From the NCBI GenBank assembly GCA_963722575.1, contig CAVRNR010000020.1:124001-188000 (forward strand): a stretch of 64,000 nucleotides of DNA. Reading direction: 5' to 3'. Below are positions 39,579 to 48,098 of this stretch, piece by piece. The notes under the pieces were generated by a model. That model was not told the origin of the DNA and did no database searches. It saw only the letters and a list, made by a program, of their open reading frames with translations. Within the stretch, counting starts at the first letter, position 1, and each line of letters begins with the position of its first letter. Made by a program: the position numbers and the translations under genes. This stretch comes from Fen-178 sp963722575 (GTDB lineage Bacteria > Acidobacteriota > Terriglobia > Bryobacterales > Bryobacteraceae).

Positions 39579-40430
39579 ATGGAGCACAACGCAATGGCAA
39601 TCGACGTCAGAACACGAATCACCTACAGCGTGCTGGCGATCGCGACAATCATGTTCAGCATTGGAGGGGATCTTATGGCACAAACAAACACATCGACAGT
39701 TGCGAAGAACATCGTTCTCGTCCACGGCGGTTTTGTGGACGGGTCCGGTTGGGAGGGCGTCTACAATGCCCTGAAGAAGGACGGCTACACGGTCGTGATC
39801 GTCCAGAATCCGACCATCTCGCTGGCGGACGACGTGGCGGTCACCAAGCGCGCCATCGACGCGCAGAATGGCCCCGTGATCCTCGTCGGTCACTCGTACG
39901 GCGGAGCAGTGATAACGGAAGCGGGCAACGATCCGAAGGTCGTGGGCTTGGTCTACATCACGGCGTTCGCATTGGACAAGGGCGAATCGGTGTCGTCGCT
40001 CATCAAAGACCCACCGCCCGGCGCGCCCGTTCCGCCCATCCTGCCGCCTCAGGATGGATTCCTGTTCCTCGATAGGGCGAAGTTCCCGGCCGCATTCGCC
40101 GGGGACGTGAGTCCCGAGGCCGCCTCGTTCATGGCCGACTCCCAAGTCCCGTGGGGTCTCGACGCGCTCAATGGCGCGATCACCCAGGCGGCGTGGCGAA
40201 CGAAGCCAAGCTGGTACTTGGTCTCTACCGACGATAAGATGATCCCGCCTGACGCCCAGCGGGCTATGTCCAAACGCGCAGGCTCAACGGTCGTCGAGGT
40301 CAAAGGCAGCCACGCCGTGTATGTGTCGCAGCCGCAGGCCGTCGCTCATTTCATCGAACAGGCCGCAACAGGTGCCTTGGCTGCAGCCAGAGAAAAGGCC
40401 GCAGCGGATGCCTTGGCATCCGCAAAATAG
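39579..40430 (+). CDS. Exported alpha/beta hydrolase
   Basis: Start at the ATG at 39579, eight bases after GGAGG, gives 283 residues with an N-terminal hydrophobic segment (about 14-30), probably a signal peptide or anchor. The alpha/beta hydrolase features are VLVHGGFVDGSGW (oxyanion HGG), the nucleophile elbow GHSYGG (Ser106), the acid Asp in VSTDDKMIP, and the catalytic His in KGSHAVYVSQP. It belongs to the salicylate-esterase-like group of small esterases. It is likely in one operon with the STAS gene under sigma-54 control. Confidence 0.9.
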   Translation: MEHNAMAIDVRTRITYSVLAIATIMFSIGGDLMAQTNTSTVAKNIVLVHGGFVDGSGWEGVYNALKKDGYTVVIVQNPTISLADDVAVTKRAIDAQNGPVILVGHSYGGAVITEAGNDPKVVGLVYITAFALDKGESVSSLIKDPPPGAPVPPILPPQDGFLFLDRAKFPAAFAGDVSPEAASFMADSQVPWGLDALNGAITQAAWRTKPSWYLVSTDDKMIPPDAQRAMSKRAGSTVVEVKGSHAVYVSQPQAVAHFIEQAATGALAAAREKAAADALASAK

Positions 40431-40458
40431 GCTAACAGATAGCGGGATTGGACCAGAT

Positions 40459-40498
40459 GGAGGCTTCGGGGGCCGCCGAGCGCACCCTCGAAGCCTCC
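40459..40498. terminator. Hairpin after the alpha/beta hydrolase gene
   Basis: GGAGGCTTCG (40459-40468) pairs with CGAAGCCTCC (40489-40498) over 10 bases with a 20-base loop that can extend the stem. It lies 29 bases past the stop codon. There is no long T-run, so it is a weak terminator at best. Confidence 0.5.
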
Positions 40499-40877
40499 GC
40501 TTCTTTGCCGGAAAGTCCGAGAGGCAACTCGGGGAAACAGGTCCTCAGATCCTCCCTGGTCGCCCAGCGTTTACCGATTCCTGTCGACAACAGCCCTCAT
40601 CACCACCAGCCAACTTCATGCAGCCTCAACCGGAGTCAGTTCGTCCTTAACATACGGCAATTGGACGGGCCGCGGCTGTACGGGGCCGTCCTCGAAATGG
40701 AAGGCGGCAGCTTCGGGCACGTTGGCGCGTAGTTCTCCTCGAGTCTCAGCCCCGGTGAATCACTCCATGAGATTCAGAATACCCAGCCAGCCACAAGCTC
40801 TCGTTGTCTTCCTCATTGATCGCGCTCTGTCTCGCGTGGTCGCATTCATGACGAACGGCGCGGGCCGGCCCGACAGC
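40499..40877. other. Intergenic stretch without recognisable gene
   Basis: I see no open frame with coding character in either strand apart from short chance frames. The 3' end carries GACAGCCTAAC (40872-40882), the first of a pair of direct repeats flanking the DUF2442/DUF4160 unit. Confidence 0.5.
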
Positions 40878-41198
40878 CTAACGGCTCCGGCGTTCGGCCG
40901 CGGCCCGCTTCTTTCGCGCCGCCGGCTGCAGCGGCTTGTCAGGCAGCCGCATGAAGTTCTCGGGCCGGAGGATGCTCGCCACGGAGATGTCTTCGTCGAT
41001 TGCGTCCCAATGAATTCCGATGCCGCCTCCGATTAGCTCCCACTCGGATTGCTCCCGCGTGGACGCGCCAGCCAGTCTCGGGAACCACACCAGAGGCACG
41101 GAAACCACCCGCCCGTCGGATAACGTGACGCACAGCACGTCGCCCGAACACTCCACGTCGACTGCCAGCGTTTCAGCTCTTGCCACCAAAGTACTCAT
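40878..41198 (-). CDS. DUF2442 domain protein
   Basis: The ATG at 41198 begins MSTLVARAETLAVDVE and gives 106 residues; the longer frame upstream is a shadow of the DUF4160 gene. The DUF2442 core is clear: LSDGRVVSVPLVWFPRLAGA, STREQSEWELIGGGIGIHW and DAIDEDISVASIL. DUF2442 proteins are commonly paired with DUF4160 in loci that behave like toxin-antitoxin or cassette-borne pairs. The start overlaps the DUF4160 reading frame by 26 bases. The C-terminal 25 residues are Arg/Lys/Ala-rich. Confidence 0.85.
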   Translation of the reverse strand: MSTLVARAETLAVDVECSGDVLCVTLSDGRVVSVPLVWFPRLAGASTREQSEWELIGGGIGIHWDAIDEDISVASILRPENFMRLPDKPLQPAARKKRAAAERRSR

Positions 41199-41316
41199 GC
41201 CATTGCCAGAACTTCGCGTAGCGTCCGGCGTGAGCGACGTGGATGTGCGGCGGCTCTCGCCCCTCCATACTGAAGAAGAAGAACCGATACCCACGGACTC
41301 TCAATAAAGCGGGCAC
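41173..41316 (-). CDS. DUF4160 protein, short form
   Basis: Reading the minus strand from the GTG at 41316 gives 47 residues: VPALLRVRGYRFFFFSMEGR, then EPPHIHVAHAGRYAKFW and a stop after QWHEYFGGKS. The Gly-Tyr-Arg-Phe and EPPHIHV motifs identify DUF4160. Typical members run to about 80 residues with a further helix after the FW motif, so this copy is truncated or its tail was replaced by the overlap with DUF2442. The spacing supports a single transcript. Confidence 0.75.
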   Translation of the reverse strand: MPALLRVRGYRFFFFSMEGREPPHIHVAHAGRYAKFWQWHEYFGGKS

Positions 41317-41386
41317 ACCTATGAGTCTACCGCCGCTGGCAGCCTAACAACCGGTGCATCAGCCGCGCGCGTGGAATCCTCGCGCA

Positions 41387-42496
41387 CTATTTTTTGAAGT
41401 CCTCGTCCTTCGGGAAGGCGTTCTTAGCCATCCTGGAGGCCGCTGGCCCGCTGGGTTCGCGCGTCACCGCGGCGCGCAGCGCCGAAAGACTGGCGGCGCA
41501 CGCCTCCTGCCGCGGCGGGGTTGCCGCCGGCCGGCGCTCCGCGGCCGAGTGCCGCGCGCCATCGCGGGCAGGCGCGCCCACCATGCCGATCAAGTTCTCC
41601 ACAAGGTCTTGCAGCGTCTGCGACTGGGCCGTCAAGTCCCCGGCCGCCGCCGCGCTCTGTTCCGCGCTGGCCGCCGTCGTCTGCGTCGCTTGCTCCATCC
41701 GCGCGATGGCTTTGCCGATCTGCTCGATCCCGCGCGCTTGCTCCTGGCTGCCCAGGTGGACCTCGTCCACCAGCGCTTTCAGCTTGGACGACTCCTCGGT
41801 GATGGCGCGGATGGCCCCGGCCACCCGATCGGCCTTCAATTGGCCGTCGTTGGACCTGGCGATGGACTCCTGGATCACAGCCGCCGTATCCTTGGCCGCC
41901 CGGGCGCAGCACTGCGCCAACTTGCGCGCTTCGCCAGCCACCACGGCAAAACCCATGCCCGCCGCACCCGCCCGGGCCGCTTCCACCGCCGCGTTCAGCG
42001 CCAGAATGTCGGTCTGGAAAGCGATCTCGCCGATCACCTTGACGATGCCGGAGATCTTGTGGCTGGAGGCGCCCATCTCGCCCATGGCTTGCAGGGACTG
42101 ATTGGCCGCGGCGAACTTCTGCTGCGATTGCGTCACCAGGTTGGCCGCGCCGCGGAAGTTCTCGCTGTTCCGGCGGGACATGGCAGTGATCTCTTCGCTC
42201 GATGCGGACGTTTCTTCGAGCGAAGCCGCCTGCTCGGAGGCGCTTTCCGCCAGCGCCTGGCTCGAGGCCGAAACCTGCGCAGCCGCGCTGGCCATCCGTT
42301 CGGCGTTTTCGCCCAGTTCACGGGCCACGCGGCGCAGCCTGCCGCCGATGCCGCGCGCCACCCACATCACCACCCCGCCGGCCGCCAGGCACAGGCCAGT
42401 GAGCGCGAAGGCCACCCAGCGGGCGCCAGGCGGGGACAGCGACGAGTACGCCAGTCCCATCCCCAGCGCCAGCAAAGCCCCGGAACACAGCGTCAA
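41387..42496 (-). CDS. Methyl-accepting chemotaxis-type receptor without a sensor domain
   Basis: The 369-residue protein has two N-terminal transmembrane segments separated by only a few residues (ALLALGMGLAYSSL; WVAFALTGLCLAAGGVVMWV). A long coiled coil follows, with the receptor hairpin EIAFQTDILALNAAVEAARA and GFAVVAGEARKLAQ. There is no periplasmic sensing domain, so input must come from the membrane or cytoplasm. The C-terminus is a Pro/Ala/Arg-rich tail. The best start is a TTG at 42496; upstream in-frame sequence continues for about 25 codons to a stop without ATG or GTG, so the start is uncertain. No che genes are nearby. Confidence 0.85.
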   Translation of the reverse strand: MTLCSGALLALGMGLAYSSLSPPGARWVAFALTGLCLAAGGVVMWVARGIGGRLRRVARELGENAERMASAAAQVSASSQALAESASEQAASLEETSASSEEITAMSRRNSENFRGAANLVTQSQQKFAAANQSLQAMGEMGASSHKISGIVKVIGEIAFQTDILALNAAVEAARAGAAGMGFAVVAGEARKLAQCCARAAKDTAAVIQESIARSNDGQLKADRVAGAIRAITEESSKLKALVDEVHLGSQEQARGIEQIGKAIARMEQATQTTAASAEQSAAAAGDLTAQSQTLQDLVENLIGMVGAPARDGARHSAAERRPAATPPRQEACAASLSALRAAVTREPSGPAASRMAKNAFPKDEDFKK

Positions 42497-42885
42497 TTTC
42501 CTGCCGATGAGACCACACTCCTCGGAGGCGATGTCGATTCCCAGCGGCTTGGTTGCCTCCGCTTATCTCTATCGGCTGCTAACCCGATGTTCGTCACGGC
42601 GCCGGTGAGGGTTTGTACATATATGTTCGGACACGCACCGCTAATCCCCTTCTTTTCAACAAGGCTTCCCGTTTTTTCGAACATATCGGTTCAAAAACAG
42701 ACCGTTTATGGTGGGCATCGGCCGCACACCAGCGGACAGACTCATCCAGGATGGCCCGGCGCCGCCTCGACGCCAGTGGCCGCGCCGGGCTCCAGGTAAG
42801 GCCGCCCTTCCGCCCTGAACCCTTTCGGCACGTGACAGCATCGGATCAGTAGCGTTTCAATCTCACGAGAGGGGAATTCTGTCAC
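42497..42885. other. Intergenic stretch without recognisable gene
   Basis: This divergent region between the receptor and methyltransferase genes contains a GGAGG-like site but no start within the receptor frame, and no coding sequence I can support. The methyltransferase ribosome-binding site GAGAGGGG lies at its right edge. Confidence 0.45.
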
Positions 42886-43905
42886 ATGGGTGTGATGACT
42901 CAGGCGGCGGTGACGCCGGAGAAGATCCAGCAGTTGGCGTGGGGTTACGCCCCGCCGCTGATCATCGAGGCCGCGCTTCACCACGGTGTCTTCGATTTGT
43001 TGGACGGCGGGTCTAAGACCGTCGAGGAGGTGGCCGCGCGGTCGGGCGCTTCCGTGCGCGGGCTGCGCGCGGTCATGAACGCCCTCGCCGGTCTCCAACT
43101 CTTGACCAAGGACGCCGCGGGACGGTTCGGACTGACGCCGGACAGCGCGGCGTTTCTGGTCGGCGGCAAGCCGGGCTTTCTGGGAGGATTGATCCGCCAT
43201 ACCAGCACGCAGCTTGTGCCGAAATGGCTGGCGTTGAGCGACGTGGTGCGAACCGGCCAGCCTACGGCCAGTGTCAACCGGGAGAAAGTGGGGGCCGAGT
43301 TCTTCCACAGCTTCGTGGAGGACATCTTCCCCATGAGTTATCCGTCGGCGCAGAGGCTGGCGGAGGCTTTGCAGATCGCCGCGGCGAAAAAGCCCGTGAG
43401 CGTGCTCGACCTGGCGGCCGGCTCCGGTGTCTGGGGCATCGTGCTGGCGCAGAAGTCGCGGCGGGTTACCGTGACCGCGGTGGATTGGCCCGGCGTTCTG
43501 GACGTCACCCGCAAAGTTGCGGTGCGCCTGGGTGTGGCCGGCCAGTTCTCATTTGTGGCGGGCGATCTGGCGACCGCCGATTTCGGGCGCGGGCACGACA
43601 TCGCCACGCTCGGCCACATTCTGCACAGCGAGGGTGAACAGCGCGGCCGCGCGCTGTTGAAGAAGACCTTCGACGCGCTGGCGCCGGGCGGCACCATCGC
43701 CATCGCGGAGTTCCTGGTGGACGATGCGCGAACCGGCCCGCCGGTGGCCCTGATCTTCGCCGTCAACATGCTCATCAATACCGATGAGGGCGATACGTGG
43801 TCGTTTGGCGAGATCGCCGGCTGGCTGCGCCATACCGGATTCCGAGACCCGCGGACCATCGACGCGCCGGGGCCCTCGCCGCTCATTCTGGCGACCAAGC
43901 CGTAG
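42886..43905 (+). CDS. SAM-dependent O-methyltransferase family protein
   Basis: The 339-residue protein has the small-molecule O-methyltransferase plan. An N-terminal winged-helix dimerisation domain (about 15-90: ALHHGVFDLLDGGSKTVEEVAARSG, GLRAVMNALAGLQLL) precedes a Rossmann methyltransferase domain with motif I VLDLAAGSGVWGI and a VTAVDWPGVL acidic strand end. The post-motif HDIATLGHILHSEGEQRGRALL contains the usual catalytic His region. Related enzymes methylate phenols, polyketides or carotenoid precursors (CrtF-like). The substrate cannot be told. It stands alone, about 95 bases before the GH31 gene. Confidence 0.88.
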   Translation: MGVMTQAAVTPEKIQQLAWGYAPPLIIEAALHHGVFDLLDGGSKTVEEVAARSGASVRGLRAVMNALAGLQLLTKDAAGRFGLTPDSAAFLVGGKPGFLGGLIRHTSTQLVPKWLALSDVVRTGQPTASVNREKVGAEFFHSFVEDIFPMSYPSAQRLAEALQIAAAKKPVSVLDLAAGSGVWGIVLAQKSRRVTVTAVDWPGVLDVTRKVAVRLGVAGQFSFVAGDLATADFGRGHDIATLGHILHSEGEQRGRALLKKTFDALAPGGTIAIAEFLVDDARTGPPVALIFAVNMLINTDEGDTWSFGEIAGWLRHTGFRDPRTIDAPGPSPLILATKP

Positions 43906-43999
43906 TTGACGGTTGCGTATCCTGTGGTGGGGCAGGCCGCGCCGCCTGCCCGCGCCCCTTGCGGTTCTCTTGCAACACTTCGTATACTGGCCGCAAGTC

Positions 44000-46372
44000 A
44001 TGATGATTCGCACATCGTTTCTGGCAGCGGCGATGTTGATCGCGCTGCTGGCGCCCGCCGCCGCACAGGCCCAAGGACAGCAGATCGTATTGGACCGGGG
44101 CGGCGCCAGCGTCGTCCTCGAGCCTTACGCCCCCAATATCATCCGCATTACGCTGAGTCTGCTGAAGGAGCCGGCCCTGGCCGCCCCCGGTTATGGATTT
44201 GTGGCCAACGCGTCCGGCCAGGGCTGGAGCCGCCAGCAAACGGCCGAGGGCGACGTGTACCGCTCGTCGCGCCTGGTCGTTACGGTGGCCGTCAACCGTC
44301 CGCGTAAGTTGATGGCGACCGAAGTGGACATCGCCAAGTTCTTTAACGGTTCCGCTCCTCCGGCGCACATTACCGTCGCCACCCCCGGCGGCAAGAAGCT
44401 GGCGGAGCTGACGGGCTGGTCGATGTCGGTGCTCAATCACAAGGACGGCGATGCCGGCCTGTTGAATGACAGGCGCCCTTCGGACCCGCCTTTTTACCAA
44501 GTGGGCGCGACCTTCGTTTCGCCTGCGGACGAGCACTACTACGGCCTGGGCCAGAACCATGAGGGGTATCTGGACCGCCGCGGCCACCGAATCGAATGCT
44601 GGCACAATTACACCGCCACCGGCGGCCCCAGCATGGGCGTGCCGTTTCTGGTCACCAATCACGGCTACGGCGTGGTCTGGGACAATCCCTCCAGGACGGT
44701 CATCGAGCCTGGCTTTAACGAGGAGACCCGGTGGACCTCCGAGGTGGGCGACCGGGTGTCGTTCTTCGTGATCGCCGGCAACAGCACCGACGAGATCTAC
44801 GGCGGCTACCGGCAACTCACCGGGACCACGCCGTTGCTTCCCAAAGCCGCTTACGGGTACATCCAGTGCAAGCAGCGCTACAGCTCGCAGGATGAGGTCA
44901 TGGCGGTCGCTAAAGGCTACCGCCAGCGGCAGCTTCCCGTCGACGTAATCGTGGTCGACTGGTTCTATTGGACCAAGATGGGCCAGATCGACATGGACCC
45001 GGTTGCCTGGCCCGATCCGGCCGCCATGAATCGCCAGCTCCACGACATGGGCATCCAAACCATGATCAGCGTCTGGCCCCGCTTTACGCCCGGATCCCGC
45101 TACTACGATCTCCTGCTGAAGAAGGGCTGGCTGCTGCACCTCGCCGACGGAACGCCCATCAACGGCTTGCCCTACGACCGCGCCGGATCCGACATCGACA
45201 CCACCAATCCGGAAGCGGCCCGCTGGTATTGGGAAACCATTCGCGACAACATACTCAGCAAGGGCTTCGACTCTCTCTGGGCCGATGAAACCGAGCCCGA
45301 TCTGCCGCCCAACGGCAGCTACTTCCACATCGGACCCGGCACCCGCTACTTCAACGTCTACCCGCTGTTTCATACGGCGGCTCTCTATGACGGCTTCCGC
45401 CGGGACACGCAGCATCGCGCGCTGATCCTCTCCCGCGACGCCTACCTGGGCGCGCAACGCAACGGCGCCATGTTCTGGTCCTCCGACATCTACCCGACCT
45501 GGGACACGCTGCAACGCCAGGTTCCCACCGGACTCGATTTTACGGCGTCCGGCCTGGCGTACTGGAGCAACGACATCGGCGGGTGGCAGTATCTGCCGGA
45601 CGAGCATCATGCGGCGCATCCTCTCCTGCTCGACCCCTCCGATGCGCGCGACAATGTCGGCGGCTATGACGACTACCCGGAACTTTACACCCGCTGGTTC
45701 GAATACGGCTCCTTTCTGCCCATCTTCCGCGCCCACGGCAGCCGCTTGCACAACGAGGTCTGGTCCTATGGCAAGGCAGCCGAACCGATTCTGGAGAAGT
45801 ATTTGAAGCTGCGCTACCAGCTCATGCCCTACATCTACTCGCTGGCCTATCGGACCCACGAGTCCGGCGCTCCCTACATGCGCGCGCTCTTCATGGATTT
45901 CCCCGACGATCCGAAGGTGGCCGGCCTGGGTGACGAGTACATGTTCGGACCCGCGTTTCTGGTGGCCCCGGTCACCGAACAGGGAGCCACCAGCCGAACG
46001 GTTTACCTGCCGGCCGGCGCGGATTGGTACAACTACTGGACCAACCAGCGTGTCCGCGGCGGGCAGACGATCGAGGTTGACGCTCCCATCGACACCCTGC
46101 CGCTGTTCGTTCGGGCCGGCTCCATTCTGCCTCTGGGAGAACCCGTCGAGAGCACCAGCGCCAGCCAGAAGCTGGCCCGCCTGCGCGTGTACCCAGGTGC
46201 GGACGGGGACTTTACTCTCTACGACGACGACGGCAAGACCTACGCGTATGAGAAAGGCGATAGCAGGATCACGCGCCTGCACTGGAACGATGCCGCCGGC
46301 CGGCTCACCCACGAGGGGTTCCAGCCCTGGACCGGTCCCGATGCCGGAATTCTGGAGATCGTGGGGCGGTGA
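44000..46372 (+). CDS. Secreted GH31-family alpha-glycosidase (xylosidase/glucosidase type)
   Basis: Start at the ATG at 44000 gives 790 residues with a signal peptide (MIRTSFLAAAMLIALLAPAAAQA); the longer frame lacks one. An N-terminal beta-sandwich (about 25-230) precedes the (beta/alpha)8 barrel. Its nucleophile is Asp429 in SLWADETEPD, and the acid/base Asp lies in the FWSSDI region. The WPRFTPGS, DWFYWTKMGQ and LAYWSNDIGGW segments are typical of GH31, followed by DUF5110-like C-terminal sandwich domains. The enzyme should release alpha-linked xylose or glucose from oligosaccharides in the periplasm. Confidence 0.93.
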   Translation: MMIRTSFLAAAMLIALLAPAAAQAQGQQIVLDRGGASVVLEPYAPNIIRITLSLLKEPALAAPGYGFVANASGQGWSRQQTAEGDVYRSSRLVVTVAVNRPRKLMATEVDIAKFFNGSAPPAHITVATPGGKKLAELTGWSMSVLNHKDGDAGLLNDRRPSDPPFYQVGATFVSPADEHYYGLGQNHEGYLDRRGHRIECWHNYTATGGPSMGVPFLVTNHGYGVVWDNPSRTVIEPGFNEETRWTSEVGDRVSFFVIAGNSTDEIYGGYRQLTGTTPLLPKAAYGYIQCKQRYSSQDEVMAVAKGYRQRQLPVDVIVVDWFYWTKMGQIDMDPVAWPDPAAMNRQLHDMGIQTMISVWPRFTPGSRYYDLLLKKGWLLHLADGTPINGLPYDRAGSDIDTTNPEAARWYWETIRDNILSKGFDSLWADETEPDLPPNGSYFHIGPGTRYFNVYPLFHTAALYDGFRRDTQHRALILSRDAYLGAQRNGAMFWSSDIYPTWDTLQRQVPTGLDFTASGLAYWSNDIGGWQYLPDEHHAAHPLLLDPSDARDNVGGYDDYPELYTRWFEYGSFLPIFRAHGSRLHNEVWSYGKAAEPILEKYLKLRYQLMPYIYSLAYRTHESGAPYMRALFMDFPDDPKVAGLGDEYMFGPAFLVAPVTEQGATSRTVYLPAGADWYNYWTNQRVRGGQTIEVDAPIDTLPLFVRAGSILPLGEPVESTSASQKLARLRVYPGADGDFTLYDDDGKTYAYEKGDSRITRLHWNDAAGRLTHEGFQPWTGPDAGILEIVGR

Positions 46373-46395
46373 GGCGGGCGGACGAGCCCGGAAGT

Positions 46396-46614
46396 ATGGG
46401 CAAACGCGAACTCATCACTCGGGAGTTGGACCGCCTGCCGGAGCAGGACGTCGACAGGCTCCTGGCATTCCTGCGGGCGCTCAAGGAAGCGCACGCCGAT
46501 GCCGTGTTGCCGGCGCTGGCTGCCGAGACCGCGCTATTCGTCCGAACCGGCTTTTCACAGCGGACGAAGGGATCATCGGCTACCGCGCTGGGCATGTTTC
46601 CGATGCAACGCTGA
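46396..46614 (+). CDS. Small antitoxin-like protein (DUF2281/MazE-like region), tail probably altered
   Basis: The ATG at 46396 opens MGKRELITRELDRLPEQDVDRLLAFLRALKEAHADAVLP, a helical pattern common in the N-termini of short antitoxin-like proteins, 72 residues in all. After ALAAETALF the residues lose family likeness while another frame (46545-46658) becomes coding-like, which suggests a deletion or frameshift. It starts 23 bases after the GH31 stop. Confidence 0.5.
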   Translation: MGKRELITRELDRLPEQDVDRLLAFLRALKEAHADAVLPALAAETALFVRTGFSQRTKGSSATALGMFPMQR

Positions 46615-46658
46615 ATGGGGTCGTTGACCGCCTCATCGGCATCCTGAAGCAGTTGTAG
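46545..46658 (+). pseudogene. Toxin C-terminal fragment (MazF/PemK-like tail)
   Basis: In the frame ending at 46658 the sequence NRLFTADEGIIGYRAGHVSD..LNGVVDRLIGILKQL resembles the last 35 residues of PemK/MazF-type endoribonucleases. No start or catalytic N-terminus is present, and the frame overlaps the antitoxin-like gene in a different phase. It is probably what remains after an internal deletion fused an antitoxin start to a toxin end. Confidence 0.45.
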
Positions 46659-46758
46659 GCGGCGGGCAGTCGCCAAAACCGATCTCGCGCGAAATCGCGG
46701 TGCGGGCCTGAGAGCGGCCGCGCTTTCCCCGAACGGCGTTTGGACCGCGAGGGGCACA

Positions 46759-46826
46759 AGTCCGGCATGGCGACAATCCGCGAAGATGGACTGCCGGATG
46801 GTCCAACTGACGTGACCGGCGTTTGA
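46759..46826 (+). repeat. Dispersed 67-base repeat, copy A
   Basis: AGTCCGGCATGG..., then ATGGACTGCCGG and ACTGACGTGACCGGCGTTT align in order with 57322-57388 with few gaps. The region between the toxin fragment and the DUF5615 gene otherwise shows nothing coding. Confidence 0.5.
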
Positions 46827-46850
46827 ACGGGAGTGACCGTGCTCCAGTTC

Positions 46851-47210
46851 CTACCGAAGGCTCTCGCGACGAACTCGGATGTTTCCGGGGCTGAGCACAG
46901 CGAATGCGCCAGGCAACTTTCGCCCATGTCCTTGAATCGCACGTGACACCAGGGCTGCCTTCGCATCTGGTCCCAGACCCCATAGACGGACCAGCAGAAC
47001 GCCCGTCGATGCTTGCCGCCGCCGGAAGACGAGGTCGCCGAAATCCTTGTCAGCCGTGATCAGGACGCTCGCCGAAGTCCGACCCTCCATCAGGACGACG
47101 TCATCCATGATCCCCGGCGACATCTCAGCTACATACGCAACCTGATGGCCGTCGAGGCGAAGGCGTTCGACAATCTGACGGTCGACGCTCTCGTCGGCGA
47201 GGAACGTCAC
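46851..47210 (-). CDS. DUF5615 PIN-like toxin
   Basis: The 119-residue protein has the DUF5615 pattern: an N-terminal LADESVDRQIVERLRLDGH (acidic residues of a PIN-like nuclease), a middle EMSPGIMDDVVL, and VLITADKDFGDLVFR with the second acidic pair. These proteins are predicted RNases paired with DUF433 antitoxins. The GTG start at 47210 overlaps the DUF433 stop by 4 bases. The family's usual gene order, antitoxin first, is kept, so this looks like a complete module. Confidence 0.9.
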   Translation of the reverse strand: MTFLADESVDRQIVERLRLDGHQVAYVAEMSPGIMDDVVLMEGRTSASVLITADKDFGDLVFRRRQASTGVLLVRLWGLGPDAKAALVSRAIQGHGRKLPGAFAVLSPGNIRVRRESLR

Positions 47211-47449
47211 CGGGAAATCGTCTCAAGAGGGTAGATGACATCGGCGCGGAGAGCATCGGCCGCAAACGCGAGCGCTGCCCGAACCGCCTCTTCGTTGAGC
47301 CGCGGATGCGCTCCAAGCACCTGTTCGACAGTTTCTCCAGCGGCCAATTTCTCCAGAATCAACTCGACGGTAATACGCGTGCCTGCGATTACAGGCTTGC
47401 CCATCATCACGCCGGGATCGGAAACAACCAGTTCTCGGTAATCGCGCAC
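47207..47449 (-). CDS. DUF433 antitoxin
   Basis: This 80-residue protein of the DUF433 family has VVSDPGVMMGKPVIAGTRIT, VELILEKLAAGETVEQVLG and a helical C-terminus, a small helix-turn-helix fold that represses its own operon and neutralises the partner toxin. The 4-base overlap with the DUF5615 gene gives translational coupling. It faces nothing upstream but about 90 bases of non-coding sequence. Confidence 0.9.
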   Translation of the reverse strand: MRDYRELVVSDPGVMMGKPVIAGTRITVELILEKLAAGETVEQVLGAHPRLNEEAVRAALAFAADALRADVIYPLETISR

Positions 47450-47540
47450 ATGTCCCCCTTGTGACCAGAGTACCGCGCCGCGCGTCCGAAGTCATCCGCG
47501 TCGAATCGCTAGCGCAGCGCGATCCCAGCCGCGTCGCAGT

Positions 47541-48098
47541 CTAGGCCGCTGCTGATTCAGCCGCCATCCAACAGATCAGCGTAACCTCTTCGGGCGCGAT
47601 AGGCGGTAATGGCTCCGGCGCCTGAAATGGCTGCAGGCCAAGGCGCCTAACAACTTGGACCACTCGCGCGGCTGCACCCGGTGTTGCGACCTCGCCCATC
47701 GCTTCTCGAATCTGGTTCTCGATTCGCGCACCCCAGGGCGTCTCCATCGAGTCCACAATGCGATCAAGTTCGTTCTGCTCTACTCCCGGCGCCGGGTGCT
47801 TCCGAACCAGCTCCGCCGCCCGTCGTAGCAGCGGCCGAATCCTAGGCTGGAGGTTCGCAGGGTCTGTCGAGAACTGCCATTCATTGAAAATGTCTTGCCG
47901 GGCGCGCGCCCAAGCCGCATACGCGCGTTCTCTCATCGCATCACTCAAGACGCGGGGTGTCTCCTCGGCGCAACTGATGGATCGGAGGCAGGCCGGCGAA
48001 TCTCGAAGGATTGTTTCCGCTTCCAGGGGGACGAATCGCAAGAACACGCGATGACCCACCCGCCCGCAAAACAGATGCCCCGCACGCGGACCGCTCAA
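47541..48098 (-). pseudogene. C-terminal fragment of a helicase-related (SNF2-like) protein
   Basis: The 185-residue frame has only a weak TTG start and no ribosome-binding site. Its sequence (GHRVFLRFVPLEAETILRDS; AYAAWARARQDIFNEWQFSTDPANLQPRIRPLLRRA; ELDRIVDSMETPWGARIENQI) resembles, from memory, the extreme C-terminus of large SNF2-type helicases in defence or restriction loci. None of the helicase motifs are present. It is most likely the remnant of a deleted gene. Confidence 0.5.

Noticed and set aside
43883..46312. 809-codon minus-strand open frame
   Set aside because: It is antisense to the GH31 gene, whose catalytic motifs are intact.
47646..47655. GCCTAACAAC as another integron-like core
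   Set aside because: It lies inside the helicase-like coding fragment where the codons explain it, with no partner repeat.
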